This document shows positions 22,601 to 35,504 of a DNA stretch of 64,000 nucleotides, one piece after another. This stretch comes from Adenanthera pavonina (lineage: Eukaryota > Streptophyta > Magnoliopsida > Fabales > Fabaceae): positions 11,441,001 through 11,505,000 of the forward strand of contig JAIVEN010000018.1 in assembly GCA_026686845.1 (NCBI GenBank). The letters are read 5' to 3'. The position numbers and the translations under genes were made by a program. Every line of letters begins with the position of its first letter. The stretch's first letter is position 1. A model generated the notes under the pieces. It was not told the origin of the DNA, did no database searches, and was given only the letters and a program-made list of their open reading frames with translations.

Positions 22601-25600
22601 ATGTATAAAAATAGTTGCAGATAGAGATGAGGTTCACTGTCCTTTTGACTATACTAGTGTGCAATGTGTGCCACTGCCAAGGCACATGAGTTATTGTTGA
22701 TTTTAGGTCCGCCCTTTCATTTTTTTTTTGAGAAATTGACTGCAAATGCATTTCTATTTTAGGGGCAAGAGATCATTAGCTTATGATACATCCAGATTGT
22801 TAGTTGCTTTAATATTTCAGAAATGCATTTTGAATTATGGAAGGAAGAAAGCTGATTGTTAAACCATTTGGGTATGTGCTTGAGTGTTTCCTTTAATTCA
22901 TATAGGTATAAAAAAGTTTAAAAATGATGCAAAAAATCTCATTATATAAAAGTTTTTCCACCAGACACAGAAATGCAAATATTTATTTGTATCAGATACC
23001 ATGCCACTCTCACTTCTTACATGTGCTGCTGTATTACATTAAAAAGCTATTTCATATCTTATAATTAGAAACCATTTTCCTTAATTATTATGTAATTTCT
23101 AGCTTTTAAGTTCATTAATCCTTGATTGTTCTTGTGGTTTTCATTATTGAGTTCTGATTTGAATGGTTTATGCATTTGTCAGATGAATGTAATCTCCAAG
23201 ATCTTCAATTTGATTTATGTTAAACCTTTCTAGATATTTTGGAGTGAAAGTGAATTGGACATGATTAGGATTAGCTCAGTATATCAGGAAACTATCAATC
23301 AAAAGTCTCAAATTGAGAGGGACTTTTTTGCAATTATGCCAGTGAGTATTTCACCTGCTTCTTTTTAAATTTTTATTTGTTTTTCTAACTGTTAATCATG
23401 TTTGAATTTCCATTATATCTTAGAGTATGTGATGGAGAATGGAAGAATTATACTAGGGATTGGAAAATTTAAAATTTATTAACATTATTTTATGTTTAAT
23501 CATTATCTTTATTCATAAAAGTTGGGATTTTAATTAGGATATTTGGATTACCTTTTATATTTAATTTTGTTTATTTAATTTTCTTTTAGAATTTAGTTTT
23601 ATTCAAATTAGGATTGATCTTTTATTTAGATTTAAAATAGTTTGAAGAGCTTTTCCTTTCAGTACTCTAGAGTTTTTATCTTCCAAGACTCTAGGATTAG
23701 GGCTCTATAAATATGTCGTTGGACTTCTCATTTGAATTAGACTCTGCCTATTGAATAATATTTTTGAGAAATTTTCAGTTACTATCTCCCTCCCTCAAAT
23801 TATTCTATTTTCTCTCTCCTTTCTTCTTCTCTCTCCCTAACTTTTTCTGGTGTCCTACATCAGTATGTTGCAGTAATGTTTCATCGTTGGTCATCCACTT
23901 GTGCAACTAAGGGACTAACCTTCTTTTGTATGGGTAGAGAAGTCTTGGTTTTGCATGATGTGATGATTTGGAAACATGGAAGAATTTTTTTATTTGTGCA
24001 TCTGTGAAAAGACATCTTTATTAAGTGTACCTTCCTGATATCATTACTGAATAGTAACTGTCTTTTTCAATTGTTCTTTTTTTTTTTTTAATTAAGGGGT
24101 TAAAAAGACTTTTTTTCTTGTACAAATCTATCTTTTTTTCCATTTCATTACCTTTTTCTACATCATTTCATTCCGCGTACCAAGTGACCACTAGGTAGGT
24201 TTCTCAACAAGTACATTAAACTTAGGGCTTGTTTGAATATGTTCTTATTTTATATTTTGAAATATTTCCTTAACTTTATTAAGATGATTAGACAACCCAC
24301 GAAATAAATTATGATAAACTAGGTCAAAGTATGTCCTAGTGTAACTTTGGGTACTTTCAGAGAATATTTTATATAGTCTGGCAAGACCATAAACTTAGGG
24401 CTTGTTTGTATATGTTCTCTGTTTTAATGTTTTCAAAACAATTTTGTAAAATTATTTTTCAGAATAAGTTTTGGGAACAAGAAAACGAAAAAATATGTTT
24501 GAATAATTGTTACCAAAATCATAACTAGTAAGTGTTAAATGAGTTATTCCAAATTTATAAATTTGCCCTTAGTAAGGTGGGTATTTTTCGTCTTTTCTTA
24601 TATTTTCTAGAACAAAAAACGTAAAACACTTTAAAGATGTTGTTTGTTTTATTGTTTGGGAATATTGAAGCTAACAGTTTAGGGAGACTGACTTTGATGA
24701 AATGTGTTCTTCAAATTCAGGTTTTCAAAAGCTTCCCTCAAATTTTTGGAGAATTTACCTTCAGGGATTTCATGCATGTATGCACACTTGGTAAGCAATG
24801 CTGAAAATATGTACAGCTTAAGTATGTTATTTTTCTATCATGGTTGCAATCATTCTAACTCGTATATTATTTCTATGTATGAGAAAAGGAAGGAGAAGCT
24901 TGTATCTAAACTTTATTTTATATTAATTGGAGGATTATCTATGCCTTTTGTTGTCAATATGTCGACACTGACATTGTTGATGTGTCCACACTGACATTGT
25001 AGACACGCATATGAACATGTCAGCATAACACTTTTTTTGGGCTTGAACATGGCTTGGGTGCAGTTGGGACCCCAAAACAGGAAAAATGATCTAGAAGAAA
25101 GATAAATGGGAAACTAGAAATCCTGTTTTGATGAGATAATAAATGTTCTTTCCTAATTTTTCTGTTCCGCATGAATAATTTGAATAATATTTCATAGCAT
25201 CATATTTAATTGATCTTTTTGAAAAATAAAGTATAAGATACGGAGAATATAGGATAAGTTTTGTTTTTTGTTTCTGACTTATGTGAAGATTTTAAAAAAT
25301 TAGGATTTGAAGGACAAAGAAAGAATGTAAACAATTCAAACCAGTCCAGTTCACTAATTTTTGGCGAGTTCTTTGCTGAATTGTGGAAGGACTGGTTCAC
25401 CATTTGTCCAGCCAAACCAGCTGGGTCTGGTATGATATTTTGAATAGTGGTCAATATGTTTATCTATAAGCATACATGTGTAATTATCACATTTCAGTAA
25501 ATATATAGCTGTGTAATTCTTTTTATTGGATTTTTTCTGTTTAATTGTTTTTGATAAGGAGTTGTATTTAGTTAAAGGTTCACTACATTGATGGTTTTTG

Positions 25601-28600
25601 GCTGACAATACTCATGATGTCCTGAGAATTCTTTTCATCTTCATTACAATCATCATTTTGTAGCATAAATCAGAGTGTGGTAATCTATGTTTTTATTCCT
25701 AATGATTCATTGCTTTGTTGATTTTTTTTACTTTTTTGTTTAGAGGATATATGCCCCTCCTGATCATACTAGTTCAATATGTCTGCTTCGGTGTATTATT
25801 CCAAGCTAAGATTTGAAAACGACTTGTAAACATAAATCACTATTATATTTCATTGATTTTCTAAATTTTATTCCCTTATTTCTCCTATTTCACATCTTAC
25901 ATGTCAAATTACCAGTTGGTTCTCGAGCATGGGGAAGCACCAAGGGCTTATCTCTGGTATAGCCTTTGTAAGGATGCCTTTTGAATTCTTTTTATGTTTG
26001 ATTATTTATCTAATATTGCTTTACAGATTCCATTTGCAGATTTCTTGAATCATGATGGAGTTTCAGAAGCAATTGTAATGAGCGATGATGACAAACAATA
26101 CTCAGAAGTTGTCTACCTCTCCCTCCAACTTTTTGTCATGCATTTAATCTATCAATGGTTACTCGTGCCTGTTTAAATGATCATTTGATTAAAACTGTAC
26201 TGCATCAGTGAATAGTATCTTTCTCATGCATTCCATCTCCTAGACATATAATCCTCTCATAAGTTCTGATTCAATCCATTTTGTCATGTGAATATATGCA
26301 GGTTATTGCTGATCGTGACTATGCTCCTGGTGAACAGGTCATATACTGTTAAATGCTTTCTTAGTTATACTAAAAGTTTTCAATGGCTTAAGTTTTTGAT
26401 TGGGAGGGCTGAAACAATATGTTTGAAGATCTAGTGCTAAAAGATTTGCCAACTGATTTCCTCTGTTTTTAGTCGTTTAAACATCTAGTGCTACATTTTG
26501 TGGTGTCAAAATTTTCTGCGGAGAGAAGATTAGAATTGAAATACTTCTGAATAAGAAAAGTGAGAATGTAACATATAGGGTGACTACAGCATGAAAACTA
26601 CTCTTAAGTAGAAGGCCAGCTGAACTACTTATAGCTCAATTGTGGAAGCTTGGTTAACCTTTCTTTAACTTAAAATAGCTCATTCTTTTCACACACAAAA
26701 AAAAAAAAAAAGAACTTCCTCGAATTTGAACAGATCCAAATTCATTTATGCTGATGATTGAGGCCTATAAAAGTATAGTTGCAGTGATAGTGGAAGTGAC
26801 AAGAAATAATTTTATTCTTTCTCCTACTGTGCCTGTTAATTTCCTGTGGTTATAATTTGGAGTAACTGATATTCCAATTACCTGCAGCTAAGAGGCTTTA
26901 CCGGATTCTTTGTTTTAGGTACTAATAAGATATGGAAAATTCTCTAATGCTACCTTGATGCTGGACTTTGGCTTTACACTTCCATACAACAATTACGATG
27001 AGGTATTTCTTGTATTTGAATGTTAAGTAACGTTTACTCTTATTTGGGAGGATTTGTCATAGGATGATGTGGTTCGTTTCTAATCTTATTGGCTTGTATA
27101 TAACTACATTTTTTCTGTTAGTAAATGAACACATGGATGTTTTCACTTGACATGGTTTCAGCATAAATTGATCTCATTTCCTATTCTTTCCCATAATTCT
27201 GCTAGCTGATCTCTGATCTACCTTCCTATCTTCACATGTTCTATCAATCTGTCTATCTTATTTATGTACACGCCCAACCTCCATTTTTTTATGAGGTGAG
27301 TGTTTTATCAATCTATCTTATTTATGTTCATTTTGTTTGGAGAATTTATTCTTCTTTTCAAAGTGTTTACTTTTGTAGTTTGTAAACCTGTCAAAATGAT
27401 TGTTAGAGAACATATTGTGTGTACTCTTGTAATTAGTATAGGATCGCTGTAATTATCATAGGCTTATTTTTAGTTATTTATCATTATCAGCAATTGATTC
27501 CTAGGAGTCTCTACCGTGTATAAATAGGCAAATTGTTATGAATTATCAAAGCATTTTTCCATTATTTGATTCATATGGTATCAAAGGCATCTTAAATAAT
27601 TTGTGTGTGTTAGCTTTCCATTTTTATGGGTGTATTGCTCGTTGGTTGGGCGTGAAGATAGTTCATCCACATAGAGTGACCATTAACTCTCACCATCTAC
27701 CTAGGAATGATCAAGGACCTTAGATTGGCATAAGTGGCCATCAGAATTGCATCACCCCAAAAATATTTCAACACATTACTAGTGAACATTAGTGCCCTAG
27801 GAACCTCAGGAATATGTCTATTTTTTCTTTCAGCAATCCCATTTTGTTGAGAACTATTAACACATGTACTTTTATGTACAATGCCATGTTCTTCGGGAAA
27901 AGCACTCAAAGTTAGTTGAAAGTATTATGTGCCATTGTCAGTATGAAGGACTTGCATATTGGTGTTGAATTGGTTTTTTATTATGTGATAGAAATTGATG
28001 AACATTGAGGGAGCTTCAAACTTGTCTTTCAAGAGGTAAACCCAACAGAGACAGGTGTCGTCATCAATAAAGTTGATAAACCATTTGGTATTGGTGTAAT
28101 TGGTAACACGAGATGGACCCCACACATCACTGCATATAATGGAGAAAGGTTTAGTGGGTTCATAATTGGATACTTGGGAAGAAGTTCTATGGTGTTTTGC
28201 AAGTTCATAGACATCACACTGAATATCAAGGGCATTTTTGTTGAAGGACGGAAACAATTGAGACGGATAATGAAAGTTGGGATGACCCATTATTTTGTGC
28301 CATAACAAGAAGTCATTCTTATTCTTCGGGATTGATATAGCATTGCATAAAATATTAGATTGTTGATTACTCATCGTGGCTTCAAAATGGTAGAGCCCCT
28401 CACATGCCTTAGCAGTGCAGATGATATATCCTGAAAAGTGCATTGAGATGGAGGGAAGTTGATTGAGCAATTTGAATCTTTTGCCAGTTGTCTTACAGAC
28501 AAAAGATTGCAAGCCAATTTAGTTACATTAAGTACAAATTTTAGAGTAATAGAATCTGAAATTCTAATACTTCCTTTACTCACCAACAATACGAGAGATC

Positions 28601-31040
28601 CATCAGCAATTTTAATCTTCAGATTGCCCGCACAAGGTATATGAGTAGAAAATAATTGATATGAGTCTGTCATATGATCAGATGCACCAGAATCTATAAT
28701 CCAAGGAGTTGTAGCCCGTGAAGTTTTTAAGGCTTGTAAGAAATTACCTTTTTGTGCTAATAATCCTGAAAATATAGACCAAGTCTGATCAAGAATATAT
28801 TCAGTATTGCCTAGAGAAACTTTCAAACTGCATCTTTCAATCGGGTCAAAATTGATACGAGGCAATGAAATGGTAAAGGATAACTAGAAGTGGGCCCTGG
28901 GCAATAATTGCAGGAAAAATTAAAAATTGACATGGCAAGCAGTCCAAGGATGGAACTGCACTAATCACAGCTTGATTGTGATATGTTGATATTGATATAT
29001 TGATTGTGGGTTATATGATTCTATTTCATTTCTTATTTCCATTCACATCAAAGTTCTTTCTCCATATCAAACCTGTTGGTTTGATAACTGTCATTACGAA
29101 CAGTTTTGTCTACTTGAAATGAGTCTACATGTTCGAGTTCCCTTGAAATATTTTGATTTTTGTGCTTTATTTATCTGCCCTTAATAATATGTTTTCAATC
29201 CATGATTGATAGCGTTGGCCATTCTCAGATTCAGATCCATCTTGATATACCCAAGCATGATCCTCTGCATGACCTGAAGACGGAACTCTTGGGGAAATAT
29301 TTCGTGCCTACTACCAAAGACGTGAAAGGCTTGAACAGCTCTGTGAATTCTTTCAGAATCAAGTTTGTACTGTTGCTTGATTTGTCAATTCTTATGTGAA
29401 TTTATTTAACTATCATAGTCTAATTCTTTTTGCGGAATGGAAATTAGTTAAAAATGGGAAGATATCTGCTGCTGAAAATTTTCCTTCTTTTTATGTCAGT
29501 GTAATTGACTACATTTAGTTCCATGTACCAATGTCATGATAAAACAAGTATTAAAAAAGAAACGGTACCTATACATACCAAGTATTATTACTAAGCTGAA
29601 CGGCACAGAGAAGAATGCACAAAGAACTGTCTTTAGATACTTGCTACTTGCATTAGACAACTTATCCCATCACCCTTTTAAGGATGTTCTGAAAATGCTC
29701 TTCTTTCTCCCCCCACTCCCCCACCCAATGAAAGGAGGCTAATTCAATCTTGAGTATTATTATCCTGACAGCCTGTATGCTTAGGCTTTGATCTGTGTCT
29801 TGCTGACTGGAATTTTGATGTTCAAAAATGTCAGATTCTTTCTCATATTGGTGATATTAATATTACTAGACTGCAAAAATGTTGCCAATATACTTGCCAG
29901 TTACCAATCTGATGGAGTTATGATCTTTATAGGGAAGTGACATCTGCTAGAGGAAAAGGAAAGGGACTTCCACAATCTCTTCGGGCATTTGCTCGCGTTC
30001 TTTCTTGCACCTCTCCCCAAGGTGCTTTATATCTCTCTTTCATTCTTTGTAATGCAATAATGGCTACACTTTTTGTTAGATAATCTGAACATCATCCACT
30101 AATGGAATTAGTATAAACAAAATATCAGAACTTAATGATTTGACCATGGAGGCTGCACAAACTGATGGTAGGCTTGCCAGGCGTCCGTTGCACAATATCA
30201 ACAAAGAGATTCAAGCACACCTGATGTTGTCGTCATTATTCACCAAATTAATTGTTGAGCGCTCTGAAGCTATTCAGGTAAAGTTTTGAGGACTTTGCCT
30301 TGTGTAAAATGAAATGTTCATCAGGTTCAGTCCAAATTCTAGAATTTGGGAGTGCGCCTATTTCTAGTAACTTTGTGAGGTTAACGTTAATTTAACCCTG
30401 TTTGGTAGGAAGAGAGCTTTGGAAAGGGAATGAGAAAAGGGATAGGGAAAGGGAAAAGGTTTGCTGCAAATGATCCTTACAGTTTGTTATAAGGAAGAGA
30501 GAGGGAATCAATGTTTCTATAGTTTGTTATAGATGAATTAGAAATGGAAATATGGAATAGGAAGAAAAAATAATGTAAAGATAATTAAACCTCCAAATAA
30601 ACGTTATGAGGGTAACTTTGACAAAAACTTATGCTTTCCAAGAAAGATCCAAGCTCTCCATTGATCTTTTAGAGGAAAGCCCTAGAGCGAGATACCCAAG
30701 GATAACTAGTTGCCATCTACGAAACACAAGGAAGGTATTTTCGTCTACCCTTTCCCCTTCTCTTGCTCTCTTTCCCTTAAACCGTACGTTTCCTTAAGAG
30801 TAATAAAATTCGTCTTCCATGGTGTTTCTGCTACTCAAAGGACCTAATTGTTTGCAGTCCCTGGAATTCTCCAATTCCCCATTCCTTTCTGCAAAATTTC
30901 CTGTTAGAAAGACAATGGCTCGGGATCTCCTAGTTGGTGAGCTTCGCATTCTCAAATCTGCTTTTGCTTGGCTGGAGAATTACTGTTTTTCCTTGACTGC
31001 ACAGTCTAAGCATGACGACACATTCAGTATGTCTGTTTGA
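19658..31040 (+). CDS. SET-domain protein methyltransferase, Rubisco LSMT-like, organelle-targeted (480 aa, 15 exons)
   Basis: Coding exons: 19658-19780, 19879-19988, 21519-21582, 21672-21782, 21942-22001, 23234-23341, 24721-24790, 25916-25956, 26027-26107, 26302-26337, 26919-27002, 29229-29362, 29933-30021, 30129-30277, 30858-31040. They join in frame to 480 codons plus stop. The N terminus (MLLRPRIATLWWFLRPLS...) is basic, Ser-rich and lacks acids, like a plastid or mitochondrial transit peptide. DGFLPWLERKAG starts the conserved part. The split SET domain ends with GSRAW, IPFADFLNHD (residues 230-239, cofactor motif), YGKFSNATLMLDFGF and PYNNYDE. Residues about 300-470 match the Rubisco-substrate-binding C-terminal domain. 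It resembles Arabidopsis At1g24610 (from memory). The family methylates lysines in plastid proteins such as Rubisco large subunit or aldolases; the substrate here is unknown. Intron 5 is GC-AG. Exon 9's donor (GTTGTC) is weak. Confidence 0.93.
21074..21126 (+). mobile_element. Micro-insertion CTCTAGC + A-rich tail between 10-bp repeats, in SET intron 2
   Basis: GGCATTCCAT at 21074-21083 and 21117-21126 flanks a 33-nt insert with an AAATAAATAAAT tail running into the right repeat. Orientation of the tail fits retroposition. Confidence 0.5.
22002..23233 (+). other. GC-AG intron (intron 5) of the SET gene
   Basis: The exon ends HNT (CATAATACG) and the intron starts GCAAGT, a strong 5' site apart from GC in place of GT. 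The acceptor is TTTCTAG before ATATTTTGG (IFW). The conserved HNT-IFWSE junction fixes the boundary, and no nearby GT keeps the frame. Confidence 0.8.
27401..27588 (+). mobile_element. Solo-type LTR with primer-binding-site-like motif in SET intron 11
   Basis: A segment starting TGTTAGAGAACATATTG (27401), with CCGTGTATAAATAGGC before the end and finishing GATTCA near 27573, is followed by TGGTATCAAAGGC (27576-27588). That motif is close to the usual initiator-Met tRNA primer site of copia elements. Orientation is plus, opposite to the coding fragment next to it. Confidence 0.5.
27697..28930 (-). pseudogene. Copia protease-integrase fragment, antisense in SET intron 11
   Basis: Minus-strand frames in pol order. 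Protease WIIDSGASDHMT is near 28705. The gag-pre-integrase/zinc region is WHKIMGHPNF then CDVYELAKHHR (the second Cys of the usual CxxC is Tyr). The integrase core has SDVWGP, LHTDNGT and NSSQQNGIAERKNRHIPE. A frame break lies between 27925 and 27909. Reverse transcriptase and RNase H are absent and the fragment stops at about 27697. It is dead and spliced out with the intron. Confidence 0.8.
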
Positions 31041-31143
31041 AAGAGGTTCATTTTTTTTTCTTTTGCAATATTTATTATATCTTTATTATCGTTATTTAAT
31101 GATTTTTAATCATCTTTAGCATTTGGATAGTCTTCGACTTCAA

Positions 31144-31149
31144 AATAAA
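31144..31149 (+). terminator. Possible polyadenylation signal AATAAA of the SET gene
   Basis: Hexamer about 100 bp after the stop codon in AT-rich sequence. Position is plausible; weak on its own. Confidence 0.35.
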
Positions 31150-34100
31150 TATTATGTAGCATTAGTTTTAAAAAGTTAGTTTAGTAATTGTGTAAATAAA
31201 TGTTGAATTGTAGAATATCTATAAATGCTATAGTGAGATTGGTTTTAATTAGATAGCACTGGATAAGCTTCTATTATTGAATAATTGTATCATGTTATTA
31301 CTTATTCTGTTTTTTACCTCTCAATCTTGTCTTCGGACTCTTTTCTTGAAAGTGCATTCCTGCGTAGATAAAGTATTATTGTTTTAGAGCTACATTCTAT
31401 GCCACCATTTAGTATAGAGAAATTGTAAAAATAAAACAATGCTGCGAACAAATTGTCGGCTAAATTATAGGTGTGTTTATCCGGCCAATGGTTCGGTTGG
31501 TTTGGTGAAAAAAAAAATGGCTTTATCTATTTAGTAGTCACTTTTAACTATGACTAGGACGTATAAATCAAAAGTGATAATTAATAATTAAAAAAATTTT
31601 ATTATTTTCTAAATTATTCTTATTTAATACTTTCCTAAAAGTGATAGTTAATAACTAATGGGATAAGTCATTTGATATTTTCTTAGAGGTATTTTAAGCA
31701 AAAAAGAATGTATTATGTAATTTATAAAATGTCTTATATAATAAAATATAAATTTTTAAAAAATATGCTTATTTTTAACTTTTACTTTTAAAAATTAAGG
31801 CACCAAGGTCACGTCTTTTTAAAATTACTTTTCATTTTATCGTATTTTTTTAATTTTGTATATCATTTTGGTTTTGTGTTAGTGTAGTGATGAGCAAGAT
31901 AAAAACTTACACGAACTATTTTGAATTGATTCATTAAAAGAAAAAAAAGAAATTTGAATGGAATTGAACCTAAGCAAGTTTTTATAGACATCCTAAGCAT
32001 GTTTGGTCAAAAAAAAAATAAATAAATAAAAGCAAGACATGAAGCTTTTGAGGTTAATTCAGAATGAAATGAAATATAGGCAAAGGTCCAAGATTCAAAC
32101 TTTGTAATTTAACAAAAATAACATAACATGAAATTTTTGTTTCTAAAATAGTCTAAGGTATCAAACAATAATCTAGTAAATTTTTATTAAACCCTTGTAC
32201 CTATATCTTCAAATTTGATGCTATTGTTCATGATTCATTGGGAGGTTCATATATAACATATTATAACTTCGCATAAATTTGAGAAAATTAATGGCATTTC
32301 TAAAAGTATAATCTAAATATTCTACCAAAGAATTATAATCTAATTGTGAAGTATTTTTTTTTTCTAGAATAAAAATTTAGATGGGTGACTCACTAAGATC
32401 CGGCATAATTGAGAAGCTTTTCTCTCATGTTTGGAACTTATTTATTTAAGCATTTAAATATTAACTATATATATTATTTGAATGTGATAAGCTAAATTTA
32501 TATTATAATTTTTTTATATTAGGAGAATTTGAATTTTGGATACTATCCTAACCCTATCCCATCCTTTACACCTAAGCTAACACCTTCTGGTTTATAATTT
32601 TTCATACATAGTTACAGTCATTTTTCAAATAATAAAACACTTTTCTCCGAGTAGTATCATCACTTTCTTTTTTTGCCTCAACCTGATAAGTGAAGTTGCA
32701 GATTTTAGTGATAGAATCTTTTTAAAAGAAAGGGAAAAAAATAAATATACCGTAATTTTCCTGCACAAAACTCTAAAGTCCTTGGTCTTGCTTGATTTAA
32801 GGAAATTAATTTTTGTTTTAAAATGTTTATCTCCTTATACAATTTCTATTATTTATTATTATTATTATTTTTAATAAAAATGTCAAAGATTAATTATTAA
32901 ACGGATTCTAAATAAGTACTTGCATATTATATTGCTGCAACTCTCTAATGTCACCCCTTATTTTTATTGTAAACAAGCGAGGGCAGAGCCCAAAACATCA
33001 AGGTAATCAACCCCAAAACATTGGTCAGCACTAAATCCCTGCTTTTTGAGTGTTGCTAGTGAAGGATTGGTATTTTTGATTTTATGAAGGGGTAGATTGG
33101 ACTTTTCAAAGTCGATTGCAGCCATGTAATATTCATGACATAACTTTTTTTCTGTGTGAAGGAGATTATTTAATTTGAAATAATGATGTAATTCTTATTA
33201 CTTGAGTTTTACGTAACCAAACACATTTAATCATGTAATATAATGAGGATTACATTGCATACCCCTTCCTATAATCCTATAATCAAACCAAAAATGCTTG
33301 AACACCACTAACCAGTCTCTGCTTTATAGTTCCTTGATAGCAAGAAAGGTTGAACTAATGATGCTATTAATATCTCAATCAAACCATTAATCTTGTGGAC
33401 CAAAGAGAGATCATCACCTTCCACCTCTAACTATCTATATATCCAATAGAATAACAAAAACCTTATAACCACTCCCAGCCAAATTTCCATTTTTATGAAT
33501 TTTACAACCATCATATTATTATTTTCCTTTTTTGATAAAACTTCAAGTCATTTTATCCACTAATATCAGAATAACTATTTTCATAATGTGCTAATACATA
33601 CATTTACGTTAAGAATGTAGAACAAAATAAACTAAAAATAATCTTATAAACTGACAAATATCTTTTATTTTTTAATAAAAAATAAAAAAATAATATAATT
33701 ATCAACAAATAGTAAAAATATTATATATTTCATATTTTGTTAAAAATTATTTTTCCCTCACAAAATGCTAGCAACACTTGTAATTAATGTATGCTTTGTT
33801 ATACAGGTACGGAACTCATAACCCACTTTAATTCAAATAAAAAAAATTCATTTCTCATTAAATTATAGTAGGACATATTTATTATATATTTTATTATAAT
33901 TTTTTAATTTATTTTGTTTAACTCCATAAGTATCATTTTTATTCATATTATTTTTTATCAATCTCATAATGTGCATCAAAGACCTTGACCAAGCCTCCTC
34001 AATGCAACCTCTCACACCCTATCAAGATTCTCCCTACCATGATTTATGGTCCACCCTTCATTCATTTCATGAAGACCAAACCTTTCAAAAGAAAAAGTAG

Positions 34101-34164
34101 AGCAAATCAGATTTTCAAATAGAAAGAGGGTCTTCATGTCATCATGTGGATCCAATCACATTCT
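31150..34164. other. AT-rich intergenic region, no gene recognised
   Basis: No ORF above background and no recognisable element ends. 33150-33300 ends in AATCAAACCAAAAATGC, reminiscent of hAT-like MITE ends. A CT/TA microsatellite lies at 34210-34245 just beyond. Confidence 0.5.
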
Positions 34165-34207
34165 GCAAAGCCAATGAGTAAAGTGGCCTTCATGAACATG
34201 TGTGGCT

Positions 34208-34242
<35 letters not shown>

Positions 34243-35504
34243 CCTTCTTCCCTGTAGAATGTAATATTTTAATTTCAAACATAAAAAATCTAAATACAAG
34301 CTTTTTAATGTAATCTATAGATGATCTGTAGATATAGATATGCAGCGAAGCTGGATACCTCAGAAACTAAAACACTGATGCTCCGGATTTAATTTTGTTT
34401 TCCCAAAAATATGCATGAGAAAGGAAAGAATTTAATTAACGCCAAGAAATTTAATTTATGAGTTAATTATATTAAATAAAATTAATTTAAAAAATAGTGT
34501 AATTTTTTTTAGTTATTAACTATTATTTTGATTCTTGTGTAATAATTAAAAGCATCTTATATATTGAATTAGAAATAGTAAATTATTAGATAAGCTGCCA
34601 AGTAAATGTGAATTTAACACCACTAATATGCTTAATCCAAAAGGGTAAAAAAAATGTACAGCTTGGCCTTAAAAAAGCGTGGTATTGGCAAATTATCATT
34701 CAATAGAAACTTCCCAGAGAGCCTCTTGCAGCTGTCTAAACTTATTGTCAACATAATTACAACAAAAATCATTCATCCACTTCTTGAAAGTTCAACTTCT
34801 TCTCTCACTTTCCACATACCAAGCAACTTTTAATTTTTTTAATAAAAAAATATATACCCAACTACTTAATTATCTTTTAATTATTAAATTATTGCTTTTA
34901 ATTATTATTTTTCAATTAATTTGCATCTCCTGACAGGGTCTAGCGCTGATCAGTAAGAAGCTCTTCCCATATTCTGCGTGCACATATCATAATTGTGCCT
35001 GTACACCAGTTAAGCTGCTAGTCACAAAATAAAAGAATAATTCACCGTAAAACAATTTGGAAATGAGTCGGCTGGAAATGAGTCAGTACAGCAAATTGCA
35101 AAAGTGAATGATGCGTCGTATTGTAGGTGTATAATCTGCAAAAGTCATAAAAAACAAATCATTCACTGGCATCCAACAAAAAAATATCATTCACGAAGTT
35201 TTTCAGAAAAAAGTCCTTCGCAAGAATCATATTCCAAATGCCTTGGTATTAGTATGAGCCAATTTGACAAATTATATTGCTGCAGACTCCTTTCCACATT
35301 TAATTCCAATTTAATGTGCATTTTTTATGCATTTTACAACAATAATTTTATATGCTGGTGAGGCTATTGTGCCCTTTCACTTGAATTAGCTAGGCATCAG
35401 AGGATACTATAAATCTATTATATTAATCTAGTCTAGAAGAAAACTTTCAGTACAAATCATCCAATATCCTGCAGCATTTAGGAGGAGATTTTCCAGTTGC
35501 ACAG

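Noticed and set aside
24713..24994. 96-aa frame overlapping SET exon 7
   Set aside because: It is out of frame with the conserved VFKSFPQIFGEF exon and runs into the intron.
26108..26113. Alternative donor three bases downstream at SET exon 9 (GAAGTT|GTCTAC)
   Set aside because: It would add an extra Val between SE and VIADRDY; family spacing fits the 26107 end better, though both donors are weak.
35104..35361. 85-aa plus-strand frame
   Set aside because: It falls in the 3' flank of paralogue 2; the homologous part of copy 1 (2774-2965) has a different frame, so it is chance.
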